64,000 nt of DNA from Holacanthus passer (Eukaryota > Chordata > Actinopteri > Pomacanthidae). A model generated the notes under the pieces. The model did not search any database, was not told where the DNA came from, and saw only the letters and a program-made list of their open reading frames with translations. The stretch is taken from NCBI GenBank assembly GCA_025331565.1, contig JAFREQ010000011.1, forward strand, positions 12,544,001 to 12,608,000. Reading direction: 5' to 3'. Below are positions 36,801 to 45,949 of the stretch, one piece after another; positions within the stretch are counted from its first letter, which is position 1; each line of letters begins with the position of its first letter. Position numbers and translations under genes: made by a program.

Positions 36801-39605
36801 GCTGTCAGCAGGGAACCAGGTGTCCCTCTGTTAGTGCAGGTACACTGCATGCAAAGTCTGGCTCTATGTCTGTGGATCCGCATGCATCAGCTCACCTGAC
36901 CTGTCAATACGTTTTGAAGATTTTCTGAACGTGTGATGTATGAAATCAAACTATAAATGTACATATTACAGGAGAGGAAGGCCCCTCTCTGATGGGTCTA
37001 GAGGACGTGTCTATGTTCAGGGCTCTTCCCACAGCGACCATTTTCTATCCCAGTGACGGTGTGTCTACAGAGAAGGCCGTCGAACTGGCTGCAACCATAA
37101 AGGTACACAAAACTTCAATGCAATGTTCTGGCTTTCCGATCTGTGGAACATTTTTTTTGTTTGCTGTCTGCTGATTGCCATGTTTCCCTTCATAAAGGGT
37201 GTTTGCTACATCCGAACCAGCCGTCAAGACAGTGCCATCGTCTATAACAGCAACGAGGACTTCCATGTTGGACAGGCTAAGGTGAGACAGTCTTTGGAAG
37301 GCATAGCTGTAAAGACAATGAAAAAAGAGAAAACTATTGCTCGAACCAATCACTGTCATCACTGTAAGCTGAAACAGAAGATAATACTTTTTCCTTTGCC
37401 AGGTGGTGTACCAGAGCAAAGAGGACCAGGTGACTGTGGTGGCAGCTGGAGTGACTCTGCACGAGGCCCTGGCTGCAGCTGAACATTTAAAGAAAGGTAT
37501 ATCACATTAAAAAAAATCTTTAGATCATAACAAAGATGGGATACTATATTATCTTTTAATAAATCACATGTGAAATTTGCTGAGATAAAACCTTTTTTAA
37601 AGGCTGGATTCTTCATTGTTACCAGATGATCTGGGTATTCGTGTATATAGAAAAAGCAACTTCCATCCTGAAGTGTGTTCCTATTAATTGTTTTAGACTT
37701 TTTCTAATATGCATCCTGGTCTTTTTCACTGCTTTCGCAAATACAGACAATGCTTGCTTGAGGTGGAAAAAACTATACCTATAGTAGATACATGTGATTT
37801 TCACTTTGTCACTGTGATAGCTCATACATACATTATGGTGATTTAATCTGTAGTTACTGATTAAAAATGGGATTTACAAGAACATCCTGGCCTTAGAACC
37901 ATTATGAATTACGTGCAGCAATGTCATTACTGGTATTGCATTAAATGTTGCATCCTCAACTCATTTAACTGAATTTCCAGAGAGGATCTGCGTCAGGGTC
38001 ATTGACCCCTTCACAATCAAACCCCTGGATGTCAAAACCATTATCGACCACACGCGTGCCACCAGGGGACGGATCCTCACCGTGGAAGACCACTACTATG
38101 AAGGTAGGTTTTCATAAAAATTGCTCACACCGTTCAGTTTCTGCATATTGCATGACCACTGCCAACCTAGCAGCAGCAAGCAGCAGCTTAAAGCAGCTGC
38201 AGCTCCGTCATTGGTCCGTGTCCTCGGGTGTGTTGCGGTGGCACGTTTTCATTGGTTTAGCGGCAGAGATGCGATGTGGTGGCATTTGCTTATTGGGTGA
38301 GGGGAGGCTCACTGCTGCGTGCCCTCATTGCAGGCAAGGTATTGGTATTGTGGTGCATTTTGTAAGTGTGAGAGCCAGAGAGGCAGAGTGCTGTCAGATT
38401 TCTTTAACTGAGCGTGTGCCCATGGGGCTCGCTCTGACCTAGATAGCACAGACAGCCGTGCCCTGCGCCTGTTAAGAGAAAGGGGATGGGTGATGGCACG
38501 GGTGATGGTGACTTGACTAGACAAAGGATATTTGGCAACTGTAATCAGTCTGATGCTGGGTATCTCATTCATTTTAGATCTGGACCAAGAGGGCTAGTGG
38601 TCAAGAGGAAATGTCCAGATGTTTTCTTGTCCTCTCTATTTCCTGTACATGTTTAGTGCATGTGATGACACTATGCTTGTACACAGTCTCATTTTGTCAA
38701 TCTCTGGGGCAAATATTGTACTTTTTTACTCCACTACATGTACATTTGTCTGACAGCTTTAGTTATTGGTTACTTCTCAGATTACAATTTTTATACCGTT
38801 CCTACAGTGAAAACTATATTTCTGAATCTGGTGATTCTGAATTAGATTTTTTCTAGGAAAGAAGGACTGACTGTTACTTTATGAGTTGAGAAATGTCTCC
38901 TACTAAAACTATTTGGAAAAACCCCCTCTTGGATTAGCTGGAAAATGCATCCTCACAAAGTTGAAAACATGAAATGAAAAGCTGACTTTTTAGAGATTCG
39001 TGGTTTCTCTAATGATCTTACAGAACATTTTGCCTTGCTGTAAATTAAACTACACAACAGTATTCAAAGTAGCTAAAATAAGCACAACCTTAAATATCTA
39101 CAGCAGTAAAATATAATATACACATTAATGCAGCAGGAATAATAATCCAAAACACTGACAGGAACATTTATCTGCATAACCTTTATTTTGATACTTTAAG
39201 TAGGCTACATTTTGATAATAATACTTACATACTTTTACTTAAATAAGTTTTTGAATGGAGAACTTTTACCTTTAGTGGAGTATTTTTTACAGTTATTGCT
39301 ACTTTTACTTAAAGCAAAGGATCTGAATACTTCCTCGACCACTGATGTTCCCCATCCTACAATGAAGATTAGTCTTCCCTCTACATCTCTCTCACGTGAT
39401 GAATTGTTGTTCCTCAGGTGGCCTTGGGGAGGCAGTGTCCTCAGCTATGGTCAATGAGTCTGGCTTCAATCTGCATCGCCTGGCTGTGTCCCATGTTCCT
39501 CGCAGTGGCAAACCTCATGAGCTGCTCAAGATCTATGGCATCGACCGTGACGCCATCGCCCAGGCCGTCCGCAAGATGCTCAGCAGCTCCACCAATGCCA
39601 AGTAA
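30816..39605 (+). CDS. tkt: Transketolase, complete, 14 exons, 628 aa, with altered active-site residues
   Basis: Thiamine-diphosphate enzyme of the pentose phosphate pathway that moves two-carbon ketol units between sugar phosphates in the cytosol. Exons: 30816-30922, 32767-32884, 33030-33143, 33251-33348, 34161-34352, 34599-34717, 34870-35066, 35192-35356, 36332-36488, 36972-37102, 37198-37281, 37403-37496, 37981-38103, 39418-39605. All phases close, giving 628 aa against 623 in human. Seen: GSGHPTS, GHAAP, EGHPTP, the ThDP/Mg motif GDGEMSEG ending in DVNRLGQSD, WHAKPLP, IATRKAYG and GSHCG. Odd: position 367 is Gln (AQQNM) where Glu is expected, 425 is Glu (GEEGP) where Asp is expected, and 429 is Leu where human has Gln. 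The rest looks like an intact, constrained enzyme. It points away from cacna1d and converges on the gene at 40972-43005. Teleosts have two tkt copies; which this is remains open. Confidence 0.96.
38693..39346 (+). repeat. Teleost interspersed repeat in tkt intron 13
   Basis: From TTTACTCCACTACATGTACA through CTGACAGCTTTAGTTATTGG and TTTTACTTAAATAAG to GATCTGAATACTTCCTCGAC and CCACTG, this matches from memory a long repeat seen in many fish genomes. It appears close to full length (about 650 bp) and sits about 70 bp before the last tkt exon. Class not known to me. Confidence 0.65.
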
Positions 39606-40971
39606 CTTTTCCCCCCTTTGCCCCACCCACCTGTGTGATCACACCCCTGCAGGTGAAGATAAACAGTCAAGTATGTTTTTGATTCACATGACACCCAGCT
39701 CTTTTAAATTCCTTCACTGTGAATGCCCCTAATTGTGTACTGAAGTAATGTGATTTTTGTGCTGTACACTTTGAAGTAGAGTTCCACGTTTACCTTTCTT
39801 TCATGCATCCATCACATCACACACAAGGACAGATTCAAACACACATATCCTCATGTCTAAACTCATTGTTCTGTCATCAAAACAACTGGCTTTGTAATGA
39901 GTGGATGCTCACCATACAAAACAATCCATTATTACATGTTCAACAGGAATACTATGTGATGCTCTCATGTGTTTTATAATGCTTTTGCTTAACTTCATTC
40001 AACTGGAAATGTTTTTTATATTGTTCTGATGTAGCTCTTAATGAACTGGGTGGGGCATAGTTTTAAAGTAAGTGTTTATCATGGCAACGGTGTCAGAAAG
40101 AAGAAGCTGAGTTGTTGTTTGTAGAAGGTAGTGGGGAAAAAAAATCAAACAAATGTAGGTAGGTCATAAAGAGCAGTCACTCAAACCACAAATCACATCT
40201 TCAGACAATTTAAAATGTTGTGGTTTCAAACGTTGTATCAGTTTCTCTTCAGCACGGTTTTTTTTTTTTTAATTTGAATTTTAAAGTTACCATCAACATA
40301 CACACCTCAATGTTCATTTGTGCTAGCTGTACAACTGGACCATACCAGCAGTGTGATGATAATCATTATGTGGTCAGTGGCATCATTTTTTCTTTTTAAC
40401 ATAAGGTGGAGGGCTGAAGTGCCCTTCAAGTGCTGGAGAGGGGAGAATATGGCTGACTGTGACCATGAAGGTAGAGTTACATTTGACTTGTAAACCCAAG
40501 AACAAACACTTTCTTTGTTACTTGAAATTTTCTATGTACCTTACTTTCATGTAATAAAGCCCTCTGCATTTGACTTTGAGCGTTTACAACAGTTTGTTCT
40601 TTTTCTCTACACAGTATAAACAGTGTACAGACACACACAGGGATCTGTACTTAAACATTTAATTCAAACTGTGATACAAAGTCATGATTATTGACAACAT
40701 ACATTAGTATTTATAAGTTATTATTTATAAATTATTTATTTACTGTACATCTCTGTGATATCTAATACATGAAAATGGCCAACTAAAAAAATCTGATCAT
40801 AAAATAGTTTGTGTTTGCTTCTGTGGAGATATGCATGACTTCCTGGTAGAATTCAACAAGTCTTTAAGTTAATTTCTTCAAAAACAACACTGCTCTTTCA
40901 CCTTGTAGTAAACATTACTGCCTGTAAATTCACCCTCTCTGGTTATAAACTCCTTCTACCACCAGAAGGCG
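39606..40971. other. tkt 3' UTR and overlap zone with the convergent gene
   Basis: Holds the tkt 3' UTR up to about 40575. A minus-strand AATAAA (TTTATT at about 40735-40740) could end the convergent gene, leaving roughly 160 bp between the two transcript ends. No other gene seen. Confidence 0.6.
40553..40558 (+). terminator. tkt polyadenylation signal (AATAAA)
   Basis: AATAAA about 950 bp after the tkt stop, followed by a T/G-rich stretch (TTTGTTCTTTTT) some 35 bp later. It gives a 3' UTR of about 970 nt. An alternative earlier site was not obvious. Confidence 0.6.
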
Positions 40972-40973
40972 TC
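40956..40973 (+). promoter_or_regulatory. CTCF-like motif between the convergent genes
   Basis: CCACCAGAAGGCG fits the CTCF core with one deviation. It overlaps the stop codon region of the minus-strand gene. Motif match only. Confidence 0.25.
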
Positions 40974-43005
40974 ATCTCTTTCTCAGCTCCCTGTCCAAAA
41001 GAGACAAATAATATTCTTAGATCGTACAAATGCCATCACTTTAACTTTCAAAGATATTTAAAGAGATTGAATTTAACCTGTGATAAAAATGTCAAGCTAT
41101 CAGAACAATATGCAAAAATTGGAAATTTTGTAAGCCTGCCTACCATAAAGAGCTATATTTCCGGCTTGCTCCTCTAAGAGCAAACACAATGATTCCACAT
41201 CCATAAGACAGTGTGTAGACTGAAATAAAGCACAACATGTAATCACAGAAATAATATTTTCCCAAGGTGGTTGCATATCCCACGTGCTGTGTAGTCATGT
41301 GGCTTTACCGTGGTGTGAGTTGAGATTCAGGATGGCCACGAAAAGTGCAAAACAAAACCCCCAGTAAACATCTGAAAAGAGTTAGAAGGCAATGTTAGTT
41401 TTTGCAAAGAACAGGTCTGAATGTGGGTACTGGTTTATAATTAGAATTTAGGGTCTTTTTTTCTTTTTTGAGTCCCTCTCACTCTTTAAGAAAAGACTGA
41501 AGATCCAGCTCTTTATTGAACACCTTTGCACTTGACAGACTGCTAAATAAATAAATAAATTCTTATTTCCTTCCCGCACTGCCCCTAGGCACCAAGGTCT
41601 TATCACACTTGAACTTTGTTTTATGGCACTTATTGAGATTGTTTTCTGAATAGATCCTTGCTTGTGTTACAAATCATACATAGGCTATTGGATATTAATG
41701 ACCAGCCATTAAAAATCATTTCAAGACATTTGTTAGTGATGAATAAATATCAACTTGCTATTATGCTGTTGTAAGATAACAAAAACTGGTAAGTGTGTAC
41801 CTCTTCTGTCATAGGGAGGCCCTTTACATCTCCGAGTATGGGCTGGCAGGTCTGACAGGAAACATACAAAATGAACATTTATATGGTCATTGTTGTCCAA
41901 CAAAACATAAAGAAACACCTTGTTGTAAAAAAATCACAGTAATAACTAAGGCCATATTTAATACTAGTATAAATTTTAAAACAAAGTTCAGCTTACCAGA
42001 TATTATGCCCACAATCTCAAACACTATGAAGAAGAACACACCGAGAACTAATGGAATCACGAGTGCTGGAAATGCAACACAAACACAAAGAGTCACAGAG
42101 AACATGATATGAACTCGACTGTAGACTGTCTTTATTGTCATTTTCAACAATACACAGCTAATACACAGTGAAAACCAAACAATGCTCCTCCAGGACCACA
42201 GAGCTTCTTAACAAGAGACAAAATAAATCTACACAAGACTACATAAAGTGCATGTGTGCTTTAAATAATTACATAAATAATAATAAATAATTAAAAACTG
42301 CTGTAAATGTAAACATAAGCTGCTTTAGGTATAAACATGACTGCTGTTCAAAGAGCACAGTGCTGTTCCGTGCAAACTTAAAATATTCCAAACAAAAATA
42401 GTTAGGTTTGTTGATAAATTAGATAATCGGAAATGTACATTGTTCCAACAAAGTGTGAATTATTTGGCATGACCATTTAAAATTGTGAAAGATACTGTTT
42501 GTCTACTTACAAAAAAATGGCCTATAGAGTGCTGTTCCACATCCAAGACCAAAGCAGATTGAATAAAAGTGGTAATATTTGTCTGAAAATGTACAGAATT
42601 ATAGATTAAAATGAAGAAATGTCTCCTAAAGATAAATTTCTTTTAGGACGTACCACAACCCTCCAATGTTGCTGTGTGTAGACTATAATGTACATACAGT
42701 AATGGTAAACGTCAAAAATAAGGTCCCATCGATGTTCCTGAAAAAAAAAAACAAAACACATTATTATTATCATTATCTCTTGGCAAAGACAGATGAACAC
42801 ACAAAGCTTGACGTTAGAAACAGGCTTTTGCTAGAGACACACAGAGAGCGTGAAACTGAAAGAAAGAGAGAGAAAGCAGAAGGAAGTGAGAGGTAGAAAG
42901 AATATATACTATATATATATAAAACACAGTGTGAGAATGAATTAACATTACCACAGGTGAAAGACCCTGAACCCACCATTTACGTTCAGCTTCAGGCAAA
43001 GTCTC
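40972..43005 (-). CDS. Unrecognised small multi-pass membrane protein (8 exons seen, N-terminal exon missing)
   Basis: I do not recognise this family. Minus-strand exons with consensus splice sites: 43005-42952, 42737-42698, 42582-42511, 42065-41997, 41851-41801, 41371-41309, 41219-41144, 40990-40972. They sum to 444 nt, all phases agree, and the frame closes at a TGA (147 aa visible). Five successive introns are in phase 1. Four hydrophobic segments fall in four separate exons: YSICFGLGCGTALY, LVIPLVLGVFFFIVFEIVGI, VYWGFCFALFVAILNL and VYTLSYGCGIIVFALRG. The 41851-41801 exon encodes a basic loop (HTRRCKGPPYDRR). The C-terminus is basic (RGASRKYSSLWELRKR). The visible N-terminal part (ETLPEAERKWWVQGL, EHRWDLIFDVYHY) is hydrophilic. 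No start codon in a compatible frame was found, so an upstream exon is expected toward 43010-45900. It is convergent with tkt. It could also be a dying gene, but the preserved phases argue against that. Confidence 0.62.
41465..41660 (+). mobile_element. LINE 3'-end fragment in an intron of the membrane-protein gene
   Basis: The frame ESLSLFKKRLKIQLFIEHLC followed by a stop is the usual end of the reverse transcriptase ORF of L2/CR1-type fish LINEs. The following tail (CTTGAACTTTGTTTTATGGC, GCACTTATTGAGATTG) is non-coding. A (TAAA)n run follows the stop. It is a truncated copy, on the strand opposite to the host gene. Confidence 0.6.
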
Positions 43006-43139
43006 CTGGCAGGAGAAGCAAAAACAGAATAATCACACATCACAAGACAACTCACTTAACCAGATAAACCACTCTGCTTGTAAAAACCTCACACATTGAG
43101 GGGAAGGCCTATTGTGGGCTGACGTACTGCAGTGAGCGT

Positions 43140-45265
43140 ATTACCTCATTTCCGGTTGCTGTATAACTGCTAGCGTGTTGTAGCTGCTCTAGCTTATCTC
43201 AGTTGATTTATAATGTTCTTCATACTCTGGTACTCGTACACTAGTTCTGTTAAAGCACTCATAACTCCTTCTCTTTTAGCGATTTTCTGCCTAATCTCAC
43301 AGGTTTAAACCCTGCTAAATTTTGTTAGCCTCATTAGCTTAGCAGTTAGCAATGGCTTCTCTCTCACTCTCTCTCTCCTGCTCTCGCTTGTTTGGCGTGT
43401 CAGATGTTTAGTTCTTCCTCTGCCTCCTTCAGTGATAATGGTACTTGTAATAAGTGTAGTGTATTTGCCATGATGGAGGCTCCACACCAGTGACCCTAAA
43501 TCAGTAGCTGCGGTAGCTAGCCAGCCCCCAGTAGCCGGTGCGGACCGACCTAGTGTAGCTCCTGCTAGTGACGTCACGTTTAGCCGCATGTCGTCATTCA
43601 ACCGCTGCGTGTCGAGGTGGTGTCCAGCCAACGATGTGGGCTTCGTAGATAATTGGGGGAGACCTGGTCTGATTAGGAGAGACGGCATCCATCCCACTTT
43701 GAATGGAGCAGCTCTAATATCTAGAAATCTGGCCGAGTTTATTAGTGGATCAAACACGTGACAACTCAGACCAGACCAGGGCAGAGTTGTAGTCTTACAC
43801 ACCTCTCTCTTACTCACTCAAAACCGCACAGAGACTGTGTCTGCCCCTGGACCACTTCAATTAATGAAATCTAAAACTAACAGAACAGGAGTTGTGCATA
43901 AACATCTAATACAAATTAACACCCCTGCAGAAACAGAACAAAGCAGAAGAATTAAATGTGGACTCTGATCTCTGTCAACTAAAGCTGTACTAGTAAATGA
44001 ATTAATATCAGATCATCATATTGATCTGTTTTGTCTTACTGAAACCTGGCTGAGTCATGAAGAATATGTTAGTTTAAATGAAGCCACTCCACCCAGTCAT
44101 TTTAATACTCACATTCCTCGAGGCTCTGGCTGGGGAGATGGAGTTGCTGCTATATTTGACTCAAGCCTCTTAAATAAACCTAAACTCGATTATACCTCTT
44201 GAAAGCCTTGTTCTTAGTCAAACACTGCAGCCTATTTATAACTATTTGTTATAGTGTATCATGCTCCTGGTCCATACTCTGAATTTTTATCTGAATTCTC
44301 GTTTTTATCAAGTTTAGTCCTTAAAACAAATAAAGTAATTATTGTAGGTGATTTTAATATTCATGTCGACGCTGATAATGATAGCTTTAGTACTGCATTT
44401 ATATCATTATTAGATTCAATTGGCTTCTATCAGAGTGTTCATGAAGCCACTCACTGTTTTAACCACACCCTTGACCTTGACCTTGTTCTGGTTTATGGCA
44501 TTGAAATTGAAGACTTAATAGTCTTTCCTCAGAATCCTCTTTTATCAGATCATTATGTAATAACTTTTGAATTCCGCATTTAGTTCAATGCCATATCTCA
44601 ATTTAACTGAGGACTCCTACACTAGATTTAGTCCCTCCCAAATTGATTATCTTGTTGATAGTGCTGCAGGCTCATTGTGAAAGGAAATGGTGTTCTACCA
44701 GTCTGGAAGAATCTCGTTTAGTCTGGCAAGATAGTCTTAAAACATATAGGAAGGCTCTTCACAATGCCAGAGCAGCCTATTACTCAAAATTAACAGAGGA
44801 AAATAAGAACAACCTGAGGTTTCTTTTCAGTACTGGAGCCACGCTGACAGAGAGCCATAGCTCTATTGAGCTATGTATTCCTATTGGCCTCAGTAGTAAT
44901 GACTTCATGAACTTCTTTAATGATAAGATCCTAATTATTAGAAACAAAATTCTTCCCCTCCTGCCATCTGATAACGATTTGTCCACAAATATGGGATCCA
45001 TACAAACAGCTGTAAAAGCTGATGTATGTTTTGACTGCTTCTCTCTGATTGACTACAACGGCTTCTTGGTCAAAGCCGTCAACCTGCCTTCTAGATCCCA
45101 TCCCAACCAGGCTGCTTAAAGAAGTTTTACCTGTTATTAGCACTTCTTTACTCAACATGATCAATCTGTCTTTATTAACAATCTTGTCTTTTAACGTAGG
45201 TGTAATAAAACCTCTCCTTAAAAGCCTACTCTTGATCCAGAAGTATTGGTAGACTACTGACCAAT
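43140..45265 (+). mobile_element. L2/CR1-type non-LTR retrotransposon, decayed, 5' half present, 3' half missing
   Basis: 43140-43350 looks like the element's 5' UTR. From about 43352 there is ORF1 residue, including an SGNH-esterase-like end: NWGRPGLIRRDGIHPT near 43650-43700, with the D-x-x-H pair, followed by ISRNLAEFI. ORF2 follows: LFCLTETWLSHEEY (about 44028), KVIIVGDFNIHVD (about 44334) and SDHYVITFEF (about 44548) are the APE-type endonuclease motifs. CLLDPIPTRLLKEVLPVIST (about 45075) and VGVIKPLLK begin the reverse transcriptase. Stops and small deletions break every frame. The sequence stops at the start of the reverse transcriptase; the catalytic YxDD region and the tail are absent. 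Confidence 0.8.
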
Positions 45266-45550
45266 TATTGAATTAAGCAAAAATGCCAAATATTGCATGG
45301 TTCCAATCTGCTTTTCTGCATTTGATATCATTTTAAATGGAATATTTTTGGGGGTTTGGGCTCACATCTAAATTTTGGTAGCTTGTGATTTGACATTTCG
45401 TAATAGTAGTAGTAGTAGTAGTAATTGGAAAAAAAATCAGATAATTAATAATTAATAAAACTAATCGTTTCTTTGCAGAAATAATAACAAATTGTGCTTA
45501 TATCAAACATAGGTGCTGTCGTGTGGGTGTAGTTGCAGTTTCATTATAAA

Positions 45551-45568
45551 GTCACTAGATGGCAGTGC
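45551..45568 (+). promoter_or_regulatory. CTCF-like motif upstream of bicd2
   Basis: TCACTAGATGGCAGTGC fits the CTCF core with one deviation. It lies between the LINE remnant and the bicd2 start, at the boundary of the two human synteny blocks. Motif match only; similar strings also occur in fish repeats. Confidence 0.3.
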
Positions 45569-45589
45569 TGTATTGACAGCTTCAGTGAG

Positions 45590-45949
45590 GTACCGAATCC
45601 CGTCCAGACCTGCGCAATGCATTCTGGTACTTGAAGTCAACATGGCAGCTGAGGTACGTACTCGTTGCCATAGAGGCGTTAGACTTAGAACTACATTTCC
45701 CTTCCCACGTACACAGATTTGAATGTGGTTCGGGAGGATCTTTTTCCAGCCGATGATCTCAGCTGAAGTTTCCTCTGTCAGCTTGAAGAGGCTGAACAAA
45801 CTCAAGAATGACTAAAGTATCGTTCAAGTCTGAGGCGGAAAAAGACAGAATTTAAGTCCCGACGATGCGGTTCAAACTGGGCCGGCAGTGATCGGTGCTC
45901 TCGGGGATTTTCTGCTAACCAGGGCCGGCTCTTGTTCCGGCTCGCCAAG
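45590..45949 (+). promoter_or_regulatory. bicd2 promoter and 5' UTR region
   Basis: CpG content rises sharply from about 45590. Two strings resembling the ACTACAATTCCC-type (ZNF143) promoter motif are present: GCATTCTGGTACTTGAAGT at about 45619 in reverse, and AACTACATTTCCC near 45690. No TATA box. A divergent start for the minus-strand gene could also lie here. Confidence 0.4.

Noticed and set aside
43130..43200. Promoter-like CRE and ETS strings upstream of the membrane-protein gene
   Set aside because: They more likely belong to the 5' UTR of the adjacent LINE; kept as a caveat for locating the missing first exon.
43305..43817. 170-codon open frame on the minus strand
   Set aside because: It is the antisense of LINE ORF1; the recognisable protein motifs are on the plus strand.
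45642..45653. ATGGCAGCTGAG followed by GTACGT, an apparent MAAE first exon on the plus strand
   Set aside because: It would need an unidentified downstream exon in phase 0; bicd2 already has a fitting start at 45950. It resembles the start of BICD1 (MAAE), but no splice partner supports this.
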